Origin: BP-191 sp035940575
Lineage (GTDB): Bacteria; Actinomycetota; Actinomycetes; BP-191
DNA length: 64,000 bases
Reading direction: 5' to 3'
Assembly: GCA_035940575.1 (NCBI GenBank)
Contig: DASZER010000044.1
Coordinates: 1 to 64,000 of the forward strand
Positions 8,244 to 15,233 of the stretch are shown piece after piece. The notes below the pieces were generated by a model that searched no databases, was not told where the DNA came from, and saw only the letters and a program-made list of their open reading frames with translations. Numbering within the stretch: the stretch's first letter is position 1; every line of letters starts with the position of its first letter. The translations under genes and the position numbers were made by a program.

Positions 8244-8438
8244 AAGAACGACCGCCGCCTCGCGCTGCGCCGCGAGACCCTGACCGAGCTGACCGACTCC
8301 GAGCTGACGATCGCGGGCGGCGCCGCCGGCGTCCCCTCGACCGACACCAAGTGCGACACGAACGACTACAACTGGTGGCTGCGCGGCGTGACGCTCGACC
8401 TCACGCTCCACAAGGACTGCTCGTGGAGCTGCATCTAG
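8241..8438 (+). CDS. Lanthipeptide-like RiPP precursor (orphan)
   Basis: 65 aa. The N-terminal half has a leader-like motif, LALRRETLTELTDSELTIAGG (about 7-27). It closely follows the (L)xxRETLxxLTDxEL...GG pattern of class I lanthipeptide and related precursor leaders. The remainder (about 38 residues) is rich in Thr, Ser, Asp and Trp, with three Cys, two of them in a terminal CSWSCI. The GTG start has AAGGAG 7 bases upstream and a strong terminator follows. No lanthionine synthetase, protease or transporter is in this window, so the modifying enzymes, if any, act in trans. The core boundary and the modification class are inference. Confidence 0.65.
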   Translation: MKNDRRLALRRETLTELTDSELTIAGGAAGVPSTDTKCDTNDYNWWLRGVTLDLTLHKDCSWSCI

Positions 8439-8446
8439 GACGGGTG

Positions 8447-8467
8447 GGGCCCGCCACCGGCGGGCCC
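8447..8467. terminator. Rho-independent-like terminator between precursor gene and WxL operon
   Basis: Perfect 9-bp stem, gggcccgcc (8447-8455) / ggcgggccc (8459-8467), with an ACC loop. It is placed between two convergent genes and could act on both strands. A TCCTCT tract follows on the plus strand. Confidence 0.75.
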
Positions 8468-8471
8468 TCCT

Positions 8472-8576
8472 CTACCGCTGGCCGTGGTAGAGCTTGTAGA
8501 CCACGTAGACCGCGAACCACCCGATGAGGACGAACACCGCCGCCAGCAGGCCCGTGAAGAAGTGCTCGAGGGACAT
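8472..8576 (-). CDS. 34-aa single-helix membrane microprotein
   Basis: Starts at ATG 8576, nine bases after the stop codon of the DUF916-like gene, so it is likely translated by coupling; it has no clear ribosome site. After MSLEHFFTG comes one hydrophobic helix (about residues 8-27) and a short basic tail ending in GQR. It is too short for routine annotation. Its position as last gene of a WxL/DUF916 operon suggests an accessory membrane component, but no function is recognised. Confidence 0.55.
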   Translation of the reverse strand: MSLEHFFTGLLAAVFVLIGWFAVYVVYKLYHGQR

Positions 8577-8585
8577 GGGAACAGC

Positions 8586-9773
8586 CTAGCGGCCAGACTT
8601 CGAGACTCTCCTGCCGAGCTCGGCCGCGGTCTCCACCGGGAGCGCCCGCAACGCCGGCGACGCCTGGATCGCGGCGGCGCCGTAGGCGACCGCCTGGCGC
8701 ATCAGCTCCTCGCGCCGCGCGCCCTCGGCCGTGCGCAGCTCCGTCAGCACGTCGTCCAACGGCATCGCGGGCACCGCCTCCCCGCCGCCGCGCCTGCGGA
8801 GCAGGAGCAGCAGGAGGAGCGCGAGCAGCAGCAGGCCGAGCGCGCCGCCGACCAGCGCGACGACCGGCAGGCCGCCGCCCTCGTCCTCGACCGGGGTCGC
8901 GTCGACCGGCGCGGCGCTGGCGTTGGCCGCCGAGGGGAACGTGATCGTGGCCGTCGCCGTACGGGTCGTGGTCGACGACGTCATCTCGATCGTCGCCTTC
9001 CAGGGACCGTCGGGCAGCGACGGGTCCAACGGCACCGCGACCGGTGCCGACGCGCCGATCGCGAGCGTCGTCCCGACCCGCGCGTCGAACGGCCCCGCGC
9101 TCAGCCCGCCGGGGCCTTCGGTCAGCCGCAGCTTGCCGGAGAGGTCGAGCGCGCGGCCGCCGGTGTTGCGGACCGTCGCCTCCACGACGGGGCGGCGGTC
9201 CTTGTCGCGCGTCGCCGTGAGCGACTGGATGACGAAGTCCATCGCGGGCTCGCCGCCGGGGCCGACGGAGAGGTAGATGCGCAGGCCCACGCGGTTGACG
9301 ACGGCGACGCCGCCCTGCGGCGGGGTGCGCGGCGGCAGCTCCGCCCAGATGACGGCGTACCGCTCGCCCGGCGACGCGTCGGCGGGCACCGCGACCGTGA
9401 CGGTCGGCTCGACCTTCTGGCCGGGCGCGAGGTCGGCGGAGTCCATCGACAGCGTGACCCACGACGTGAGCTCGTTCTGCGTCCTGACGTCGGCGTGCAC
9501 GAACGTCCCGCCCTGCACGTCTGCGGCGGCGTCGTAGATCTGGATGGTGCGCCGGTTCTGCGTCGTGTTGCCGACCTCGAACCTGCGCGTGAACGACGTC
9601 CCCGGCGCGACGTGGTCGACGATCGAGCGCTGCGCGCGGGGGTCCTTCTCGCGGACGGTGGGCGCCTCGAGGAGCCGGATCGTCACGCCGCCCGTCTCCG
9701 TCTGGGCGAACGCGCCGATGGCCGGGACGACGAGCGTCCCGGCCATCAGCAGGAAGATCGCGGTACGGCGCAT
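8586..9773 (-). CDS. DUF916-like, WxL-associated membrane-anchored surface protein
   Basis: 395 aa. A signal peptide (1-23) leads to two beta-sandwich domains resembling the WxL-interacting/peptidoglycan-binding DUF916 region, with APGTSFTRRFEVGNTTQNRRTI, NELTSWVTL and PGERYAVIWAELP. A charged linker, a C-terminal membrane helix (about 303-328, very leucine-rich) and a cytoplasmic tail of about 65 residues follow. In Firmicutes such proteins pair with WxL proteins on the cell wall. Here the WxL-like gene is directly upstream on the same strand, 41 bases away, so the two products likely act together. The cytoplasmic tail is longer than I expect for the family. A weak GAGG precedes the ATG. Confidence 0.75.
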   Translation of the reverse strand: MRRTAIFLLMAGTLVVPAIGAFAQTETGGVTIRLLEAPTVREKDPRAQRSIVDHVAPGTSFTRRFEVGNTTQNRRTIQIYDAAADVQGGTFVHADVRTQNELTSWVTLSMDSADLAPGQKVEPTVTVAVPADASPGERYAVIWAELPPRTPPQGGVAVVNRVGLRIYLSVGPGGEPAMDFVIQSLTATRDKDRRPVVEATVRNTGGRALDLSGKLRLTEGPGGLSAGPFDARVGTTLAIGASAPVAVPLDPSLPDGPWKATIEMTSSTTTRTATATITFPSAANASAAPVDATPVEDEGGGLPVVALVGGALGLLLLALLLLLLLRRRGGGEAVPAMPLDDVLTELRTAEGARREELMRQAVAYGAAAIQASPALRALPVETAAELGRRVSKSGR

Positions 9774-9814
9774 GCAGGCTTTGTACCTCAGCACCGGCCG
9801 GTCAGGAGGCGGTT

Positions 9815-10360
9815 CTACGCACCCGAGACCGAGTGGGTGATCGTGCCGGAGTAGGTGCCGGCGACCGAGTCGGACGGGATCGTCACGACGACCGTCGGGA
9901 CCCAGGTCGTCGAGTTGTTGCCGACGACGCCCGTGGCGGAGAACGCCGTACGGGAGGCGCTGAGCGCCTGCGAGGTCAGGGGGGTGGCCTGGCCGGGGAC
10001 GCGGACGGCCGTGCCGCTCGACGCCGTCGCGACGCCGGAGTAGTACGACACGTTGTCCTTCGTGATCGTCTCGTCCGCCGTGCCGAGGCCCGTCGTGAAG
10101 TCGGTGCCCGCGACGCTCGCCGTCCACGTGCCGAGCAGGGCGCCGCGGTTGTCGGTGACGGTGGTGTTGCCCAGCGTGCTGGTGATCGAGGCCGTGCCCG
10201 TGGCGACCGTGCCGAGGGCCTTGTCGGCGGGGTCGCTGACCTGCAGCGCGCCCGCGGTCAGGGTGAAGGTGACGCCCTGGCCCGCGTCGGCGGGGGCCGC
10301 GAGGACGACCATGGAGCCCGCGGAGGCGAGGGACAGTGCGACGGCGAGGCGCTTGCGCAT
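9815..10360 (-). CDS. Secreted WxL-domain-like surface protein
   Basis: 181 aa. Signal peptide 1-26 (cut after ADA). The mature protein is a Thr/Ser/Val-rich beta protein with a WxL-type layout: DNRGALLGTWTASVAGTDF near the middle (W-T-A rather than W-x-L) and a second Trp block, TTWVPTVVVTIPSD, near the C-terminus. WxL domains bind peptidoglycan non-covalently. It is the first gene of a three-gene unit with the DUF916-like protein and a 34-aa membrane peptide. Ribosome site GAGAGGAA lies about 8 bases from the ATG. A small hairpin, cggagg/cctccg (10388-10393/10400-10405), lies in its leader. Confidence 0.75.
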   Translation of the reverse strand: MRKRLAVALSLASAGSMVVLAAPADAGQGVTFTLTAGALQVSDPADKALGTVATGTASITSTLGNTTVTDNRGALLGTWTASVAGTDFTTGLGTADETITKDNVSYYSGVATASSGTAVRVPGQATPLTSQALSASRTAFSATGVVGNNSTTWVPTVVVTIPSDSVAGTYSGTITHSVSGA

Positions 10361-10610
10361 GGGGTGGGTTCCTCTCGAATGCTGGGGCGGAGGGGCAGGC
10401 CTCCGTGTGACTTACAGCCAGATGTTCGGCGGGACCTTGGTCCTGGCCGATAGTCCGTGGTGACTGTTCGAGGACCAGATCCCTCCGGGGCCCCGTAGTG
10501 ATCCTTGAGTGGTACGAACGGCGTACGTTCCGCATGGCACCGCCGGTACGACTGCCCGCGAACCCGGGCACAGCGGGGCGCATCGGGTCACCCGTCGGAG
10601 GGATGCAGTC

Positions 10611-11000
10611 GTGGCGAACGGCCTAGAGGAGCAGCCCGCGGGGCGCGCTCTCGTCGTGAAGGTCACCGCGGGAGAGGACGCTCCCGAACGCTGCTCGCAG
10701 GCGTTCACCGTCGCCGCGATCGCGGTCGCGAGCGGCGTGCCGGTGTCGCTGTGGCTGACCGGCGAGTCGGCGTGGTTCGCGCTGCCGGGGCGCGCGGAGC
10801 AGTTCGCGCTGCCGGAGGCGGCGCCGCTGTCGGACCTGCTCACGGCCGTGCTGGCCGGCGGCACGGTGACGTTGTGCACCCAATGCGCCGCGCGCCGGTC
10901 GATCGGACCCGAGGACGTTCTCCCCGGGATCCGGATCGCCGGCGCGCAGGCGTTCCTTGAGGAAGTGATGCGTGAGGGCGCCCAGGCCCTCATCTACTGA
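10611..11000 (+). CDS. DsrE/DsrF-like small sulfur-relay family protein
   Basis: 129 aa, GTG start with GGAGGG about 8 bases upstream. The order of features (ALVVKVTAGED near the start, an AFTVAAIAVASGVPVSLWLTGE helix, then LCTQCAARR with a CxxC at about residues 87-90) fits the DsrE-like fold. Some members of that fold carry persulfide on a cysteine. It converges on the sseC-cysA2-DUF4395-thioredoxin operon, and the same neighbourhood is common in actinobacteria, supporting a link to thiosulfate/persulfide chemistry. The 250 bases before it (10361-10610) carry no gene I can support. Confidence 0.75.
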   Translation: MANGLEEQPAGRALVVKVTAGEDAPERCSQAFTVAAIAVASGVPVSLWLTGESAWFALPGRAEQFALPEAAPLSDLLTAVLAGGTVTLCTQCAARRSIGPEDVLPGIRIAGAQAFLEEVMREGAQALIY

Positions 11001-11007
11001 GGCGTGC

Positions 11008-11301
11008 CTAGATCGTGATGGCCGCCTCGTGGACTCCGGCGCCGCCGGCCTCGACGGTCGTCTCGCCGTTGCCCGCCGACGACAGCGCGCGCAACGTCCA
11101 CGTCCCCGGCGCGGCGAAGAAGCGGAACGCCCCCGTCGCCGACGTCGGCTGCTCGGCCGTGAACTCGCCGGTCGAGTCGAGCAGGCGCACGTACGCGCCC
11201 GCCACGGGCTGGCCGCCGTTGCTGACGGTGCCCTGGATCACGGTCTCCTTGGTCACGTCGATCCCTTCGACCGACAGGCCACCGGTCGTGGCTCCGCACA
11301 T
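11008..11301 (-). CDS. sseC: DUF1416 protein (SseC)
   Basis: 97 aa. Starts MCGATTGGL and contains a carboxypeptidase-regulatory-like beta fold (VTKETVIQGTVSNGGQPVAGAYVRLLD, GAFRFFAAPGTWTLRAL). This is the actinobacterial DUF1416/SseC family, nearly always next to a thiosulfate sulfurtransferase. It begins 2 bases after the cysA2 stop and is the last gene of the sulfur operon. The exact role is unknown; Cys2 is a conspicuous near-terminal thiol. Confidence 0.92.
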   Translation of the reverse strand: MCGATTGGLSVEGIDVTKETVIQGTVSNGGQPVAGAYVRLLDSTGEFTAEQPTSATGAFRFFAAPGTWTLRALSSAGNGETTVEAGGAGVHEAAITI

Positions 11302-11303
11302 GG

Positions 11304-12137
11304 CTAGACGTCCTTCTCGACGGGGACGCCGACGAGCGAGCCGTACTCGGTCCACGAGCCGTCGTAGTTCTTGACGTTCGTGTAGCCGAGCAGCTCGCGC
11401 AGCACGAACCACGTGTGCGACGAGCGCTCGCCGATGCGGCAGTACGCGATCGTCGGCTGGTCGGCGCCGACGCCCTTGCCCTCGTAGAGGGCGCGCAGCT
11501 CGTCGTCGGACTTGAACGTGCCGTCCTCGTTCGCGGCCTGCGACCACGGGACGTTGACGGCGGTCGGGATGTGGCCGGCGCGCTGGCTCTGCTCCTGCGG
11601 CAGGTGCGCGGGCGCGAGCAGCTTGCCGGAGAACTCGTCGGGCGAGCGCACGTCGACGAGGTGCTGGCTGCCGATCGCGGCGACGACCTCGTCGCGGAAC
11701 GCGCGGATCGACGTGTCCTGCGGCTGCGCCGTGTACTGCGTGGCGGGCCGGTCGGCGACGTCGGTCGTGAGCGGGCGGGAGTCGAGCTCCCACTTCTTGC
11801 GGCCGCCGTCGAGGAGCTTGACGTCGGAGTGGCCGTAGAGCTTGAAGTACCAGTACGCGTACGCCGCGAACCAGTTGTTGTTGCCGCCGTAGAGGACGAC
11901 GGTGTCGTCGTTCGAGATGCCCTTGCCCGACAGCAGCGCCTCGAACTGCCGCTGGTCGACGAAGTCGCGCTTGACCTGGTCCTGCAGCTCGGTCTTCCAG
12001 TCGAGGCGGACGGCGCCCTCGATGTGGCCCTTGTCGTACGCGGACACGTCCTCGTCGACCTCGACGAAGACGACGCCCGGCTGACCGATCAGGCCCTCGG
12101 CCTCGTCGGCGGTGACGAGGACGTCGGAACGGCTCAT
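11304..12137 (-). CDS. cysA2: Thiosulfate sulfurtransferase (rhodanese, CysA2/SseA type)
   Basis: 277 aa, two rhodanese domains. The C-terminal active-site loop CRIGERSS (Cys at about residue 233) matches the actinobacterial thiosulfate sulfurtransferases. They move sulfane sulfur from thiosulfate to cyanide or thiols. The N-terminal domain carries YGGNNNWFAAY where the second Cys would be, so it is non-catalytic as usual. It overlaps the DUF4395 gene by ATGA and sits in the order thioredoxin, Cys leader, DUF4395, cysA2, sseC, implying cotranscription under cysteine-linked control. Confidence 0.95.
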   Translation of the reverse strand: MSRSDVLVTADEAEGLIGQPGVVFVEVDEDVSAYDKGHIEGAVRLDWKTELQDQVKRDFVDQRQFEALLSGKGISNDDTVVLYGGNNNWFAAYAYWYFKLYGHSDVKLLDGGRKKWELDSRPLTTDVADRPATQYTAQPQDTSIRAFRDEVVAAIGSQHLVDVRSPDEFSGKLLAPAHLPQEQSQRAGHIPTAVNVPWSQAANEDGTFKSDDELRALYEGKGVGADQPTIAYCRIGERSSHTWFVLRELLGYTNVKNYDGSWTEYGSLVGVPVEKDV

Positions 12138-12601
12138 GCGGATGCTCCCTTGGTGATGGCGTTACGGGGGACGAAGCGGGCGATCTCGGCGCGGCCGAGG
12201 ACGCGGCGGGCCAGGAGGAGTACCTCGCAGCCCAGGCAGAAGCCGAACGCCGCGTTGAGGAACGCGGCCGCCAGCGCGAGCGCGACCGCACCCTGCGCGA
12301 GGCCGGAGGCGCCGGTGGCGTACGCGACGGTGGCGACGGCGCCGAACGCCGTGCCGACCGCCTGCGCGAACCGCGGCGGCAGCTCCGCCTCGAGCTCGGC
12401 CGGCGGCGCGAGCCGCGGCGCGAGGAGGCGGCGGTAGAGGACGCCGTACGGTGCGGCCCTGAGGCCGAGCACGGCGCCGAGCGCGAAGACCGCGGTCTGC
12501 GCGAGCGCGAGCCACGCGGAGCCGGTGAGCAGCACGGCCGCGAGCGCGGCGGTCGTGAGCCAGGCGGCGAAGCGCGGGCCGCGCGGGTCGACGTAGGACA
12601 T
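12134..12601 (-). CDS. DUF4395 integral membrane protein
   Basis: 155 aa with about four hydrophobic segments and the family's signature late motif, FGFCLGCEVLLL (CxxC in the membrane). The N-terminus (MSYVDPRGPRFAAW) and FAQAVGTAFGAVATVAYATG also fit. DUF4395 proteins accompany thiosulfate sulfurtransferases and thioredoxins, and the CxxC suggests thiol exchange in the membrane. That function is inference. Its AGGAG ribosome site lies in the 3' arm of a 9-bp hairpin whose 5' arm is the end of the upstream Cys leader ORF, so expression is probably controlled at translation. Four-base overlap with cysA2. Confidence 0.9.
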   Translation of the reverse strand: MSYVDPRGPRFAAWLTTAALAAVLLTGSAWLALAQTAVFALGAVLGLRAAPYGVLYRRLLAPRLAPPAELEAELPPRFAQAVGTAFGAVATVAYATGASGLAQGAVALALAAAFLNAAFGFCLGCEVLLLARRVLGRAEIARFVPRNAITKGASA

Positions 12602-12608
12602 GGGCGTG

Positions 12609-12646
12609 CTCCTGACGGGGAGGGCGGGGAAAGCGAGCGTCAGGAG
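12609..12646 (-). promoter_or_regulatory. Hairpin hiding the DUF4395 ribosome site (cysteine attenuator)
   Basis: On the minus strand ctcctgacg (plus 12638-12646, the last codons and stop of the leader ORF) is perfectly complementary to cgtcaggag (plus 12609-12617). The latter contains the AGGAG of DUF4395. The loop is 20 bases. A ribosome paused on the leader Cys codons, 5 bases before the stem, would cover the 5' arm and free the ribosome site. Confidence 0.7.
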
Positions 12647-12717
12647 GTGCGACAGAGGCAGCTCGACGCGTGGCCGTAGTCGACGGCGCGTCGCTTGTAG
12701 AGCCTCGTGGCGTTCAT
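12640..12717 (-). CDS. 25-codon cysteine leader peptide of the sulfur operon
   Basis: Begins MNATRLYKRRAVDYG and ends HASSCLCRTS. It resembles actinobacterial sulfur-gene leader peptides, which carry a basic-VD segment followed by Ser/Ala and closely spaced Cys near the end. The two Cys codons (TGC, TGT) lie just before the anti-Shine-Dalgarno arm described at 12609-12646. The start ATG overlaps the thioredoxin stop (ATGA), so the leader is translationally coupled to thioredoxin rather than standing first on the mRNA. Low cysteinyl-tRNA should stall ribosomes here and raise DUF4395-cysA2-sseC translation. Confidence 0.72.
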   Translation of the reverse strand: MNATRLYKRRAVDYGHASSCLCRTS

Positions 12718-13163
12718 CGACCCGAGCCTACGGCATCCCGCTCGACGGCCTTGCCGACGGCGGCGAGCACGTCCACCTTGCGCGGCTGGCCGCTCGCGCG
12801 GACGACGACGCGCGCGACGCGGTCGAGGACGAGGACCGTCGGCGTCCGCAGGACGTTGAACCTGCGCACCGCGTCGAGGTGCGACTCGGCGTCGACCTCG
12901 ACGTACGTCACGCCGTCGACCATCGACTCGACCTCGCCGAGGATGCGCCGCGTCGCGCGGCACGGCGCGCAGAACGCGGACGTGAACTGCACCAGCGTCG
13001 CCCGCTCGCCCAGCGACTCGACGCCGAGCGCGGCGAGGTCGTCGGCGGACAGGCGGGGCGCGTCGTCGGCCTGCTCCCTCGTGCGCCCGTCGCGCCGGCT
13101 CCAGGCCACGCCGAACGCCGCGCTCGCGGCGAGCGTGACCAGCAGGAGGACGTACGTCGGCAT
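12714..13163 (-). CDS. Membrane-anchored thioredoxin-fold protein
   Basis: 149 aa from ATG 13163. This start lies exactly 7 bases after a TACCCT -10 box and opens directly into a signal anchor (TYVLLLVTLAASAAFGVAW). A start 36 bases upstream is possible but less likely. The thioredoxin domain has the active-site FTSAFCAPCRATRRIL (CxxC) and the cis-Pro region (LRTPTVLVLD). It probably faces outward and exchanges disulfides. It heads an operon with a Cys leader, DUF4395, cysA2 and sseC, and is positionally equivalent to thiX (Rv0816c) of M. tuberculosis. Confidence 0.88.
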   Translation of the reverse strand: MPTYVLLLVTLAASAAFGVAWSRRDGRTREQADDAPRLSADDLAALGVESLGERATLVQFTSAFCAPCRATRRILGEVESMVDGVTYVEVDAESHLDAVRRFNVLRTPTVLVLDRVARVVVRASGQPRKVDVLAAVGKAVERDAVGSGR

Positions 13164-13223
13164 CGTGTCGAGGGTAACGACGCGGCGACGCCGGGGCATT
13201 CCGCGCGCGGGCCGGAAGGCGCC

Positions 13224-13643
13224 TCAGAGGGCGGCGGGGACCGCGCCGCACACCTCGGCGGCGACCTTGGCGCCCTTCGCGCGGCCGAGCACGAACGCCG
13301 AGCGCGCCACCTCGGCCTCGCGCTGCGTCGCGCCCTCGGCGCGCGCCACGCGCGCCATCGCGTCCTCGGCGGCGCAGTCGCACTCGACCTGCCAGGCGAG
13401 CAGCCACGTGCGCGCGCGCAGCATCGGCAGCTCCTTGCGGCGCAGGGCGTTCGCGACCTCGCGCAGCACGGCCGCGGCGCCGGCGTCGCGCCACTGCGCG
13501 CGGCTGAACCGCGTCAGCGGCGCATCGGTCAGCGCGTCGGTCGAGGGCAGCGTCCCGTCCGCGCCCCGGGCTGCCTCTTCGCAGGCCGCGGCACGCTCGT
13601 CGAGGGCGTCCGCCACCGCACGGACCTCACGTGAGACTCGCAT
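13224..13643 (-). CDS. Hypothetical alpha-helical protein
   Basis: 139 aa, not recognised. It is rich in Ala, Arg and Glu and predicted helical throughout, with four Cys (CEEAA near the start, ECDCAAED in the middle, VCGAV near the end). No signal peptide or membrane segment. It sits between the thioredoxin operon and a DUF2993 gene on the same strand, with 41 bases to the latter. GC3 and codon use match the neighbours, supporting a real gene. Confidence 0.6.
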   Translation of the reverse strand: MRVSREVRAVADALDERAAACEEAARGADGTLPSTDALTDAPLTRFSRAQWRDAGAAAVLREVANALRRKELPMLRARTWLLAWQVECDCAAEDAMARVARAEGATQREAEVARSAFVLGRAKGAKVAAEVCGAVPAAL

Positions 13644-13684
13644 CGAACCCGGACGTACCCACCCGAAAGATCGATACGCTCGGC

Positions 13685-14401
13685 CTATCGGGTGACGTCG
13701 ACCACGATCCCCTGGGCGGTCGCCTCGACCACGAGGGCGGTGTCGGTGAACGCCGCCGACGCGGCGTCGATCCCGAACGGCAGCTTCCCCAGCGGCACCG
13801 TGAACGACGCCCGCGACGCCGCCTGCGCGGCCAGCGCCGCCGTGAGGCCGCCCCTGCCGTCGGCGGTCCGCATGTTCGAGACCGTGACGCGGATCGTGCG
13901 GTTGGCGACCGACACCTTGGGCGTGCCCTCGACGTCCACCGCGCCCACGCCGGGGATGCCGATCGAGGTCGTCACGAAGACCTGCCCCGCCTTCGTGACG
14001 AGGCGCAGGTTGCCCGGCTTGCTCGCGAGGTACGACTGCAGGTCGCCGTACGTCACGCGCACCGTCGCCTCCCCCTCGCGGACGGGGACGGCGGTGACCC
14101 GGCCGGCCATCGCGTCGCCGAGGTCGACCTTGACGCCCTCGAGGTGCGCGTCGATGCGGTCGATCGTGAGCCCCTCGCGCTCGAGGTCGCGCACGGTCAC
14201 GTCCACGGCGCGGAAGTCGCCGCGCACCGCCTGCGTGAGGAACGGGAACCCGCGGAACGTCACGTCGGGACGTTCGCTGAGGCCCTCGTGGATCTTGATC
14301 TGGTCGGCGGTCGCGTTGGCCGCGACGGCCGCGACACCGCGGTCGGCGAGCGCGCCGAGCCCCACGACGACGCCGAGGGTGATGACGAGCCCCTTGATCA
14401 C
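13685..14401 (-). CDS. DUF2993 (LmeA-like) lipid-binding protein
   Basis: 238 aa. An N-terminal signal anchor (MIKGLVITLGVVVGLGALADRG) is followed by the DUF2993 domain, recognised by DVTFRGFPFLTQAVRGDFRAVDV and LEGVKVDLGDAMAG. Mycobacterial LmeA binds phosphoinositides and helps lipomannan elongation in the periplasm; the same role here is inference. It is the probable first or second gene of a strand-wise run that also contains membrane proteins of unknown function. Confidence 0.85.
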   Translation of the reverse strand: MIKGLVITLGVVVGLGALADRGVAAVAANATADQIKIHEGLSERPDVTFRGFPFLTQAVRGDFRAVDVTVRDLEREGLTIDRIDAHLEGVKVDLGDAMAGRVTAVPVREGEATVRVTYGDLQSYLASKPGNLRLVTKAGQVFVTTSIGIPGVGAVDVEGTPKVSVANRTIRVTVSNMRTADGRGGLTAALAAQAASRASFTVPLGKLPFGIDAASAAFTDTALVVEATAQGIVVDVTR

Positions 14402-14414
14402 GTGAGCCTCCGGG

Positions 14415-15233
14415 TCAGCCGATGAGGAGCCGCGCGGCGGCGTACGTCACCGGCGCCGCCGCGACGAGCGGCAGAAGCACGGCGAGCGGGGTGAGCGCGG
14501 ATCGCCGGCGCTCGTCGCCGGCCTCCGCGTGCGCGAGGTCGATCGCGAGGTCCGCCGCGATCGCGGCGACGGCGGCGGCGACGCCGACGGCGATCCCCGA
14601 ACGCGCCGACAGCGGCGCCCACGCGCCGCCGAGCACCGAGCCGAGGACGGCGGCGGCGACCAGCGCGAGCAGCAGGCCGAGCGCGCCCCTGCGGGCGCCG
14701 TCGACCAGGCGCGGGGTCACGGTCAGGGAGTCGCCGACGCGCCCGGCGACGAGCGCGGCGGCGGCGCAGAGCAGGCCGGTCGCGGCGACGGTCCAGTCCT
14801 TGAGCGCGCTGGTGGCGAGCAGGTGCGCGACGAACACCGCGAGCACGACCGCGGTCATCGTCCCGGCGAGCGAGTCGGTGACGCGCTGCCGGTGCGGCCG
14901 GGCGAGCTGCAGCGCGAGCGAGAGGACGAACGCCACGCCGAGCACGCCGACGTTCGAGGCCAGGTCCGCGCCGCCGCGGCGTACGGACAGCAGGTCTGCG
15001 GCCAGCGCCGCGCCGACCGCGACGACCGTCGCGCCCTCGGCGCCGTCGACGTCGGTGACCGCGAGCCAGGCCAGCACGACGACCGCCTGCGCGGCGAGCA
15101 GGCCCGCGCCGAACGCGCCGTTGCCCACGGCCGCGAGCCCGCTGAGGACGCCCGCCACGGCGAGCGTGCCGATCGCCGGCGCCACCTCCGCGGGAACGAG
15201 CCGCCGCGCCGCGGGGGCGTCGTACGTCGTCAC
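14415..15233 (-). CDS. Polytopic membrane protein of unknown function
   Basis: 272 aa, GTG start overlapping the upstream stop by GTGA. About eight hydrophobic segments separated by short Arg-rich loops, for example LSVRRGGADLASNVG and LARPHRQRVTD. I recognise no catalytic motif. Downstream, DUF2993 starts 14 bases later on the same strand, so hydrolase, 279-aa protein, this gene and DUF2993 likely form one unit. Confidence 0.65.
   Translation of the reverse strand: MTTYDAPAARRLVPAEVAPAIGTLAVAGVLSGLAAVGNGAFGAGLLAAQAVVVLAWLAVTDVDGAEGATVVAVGAALAADLLSVRRGGADLASNVGVLGVAFVLSLALQLARPHRQRVTDSLAGTMTAVVLAVFVAHLLATSALKDWTVAATGLLCAAAALVAGRVGDSLTVTPRLVDGARRGALGLLLALVAAAVLGSVLGGAWAPLSARSGIAVGVAAAVAAIAADLAIDLAHAEAGDERRRSALTPLAVLLPLVAAAPVTYAAARLLIG

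Noticed and set aside
10361..10610. Possible c-di-GMP riboswitch between the WxL operon and the DsrE-like gene
   Set aside because: Inverted repeats are short and the conserved core bases of known c-di-GMP aptamers are not visible.
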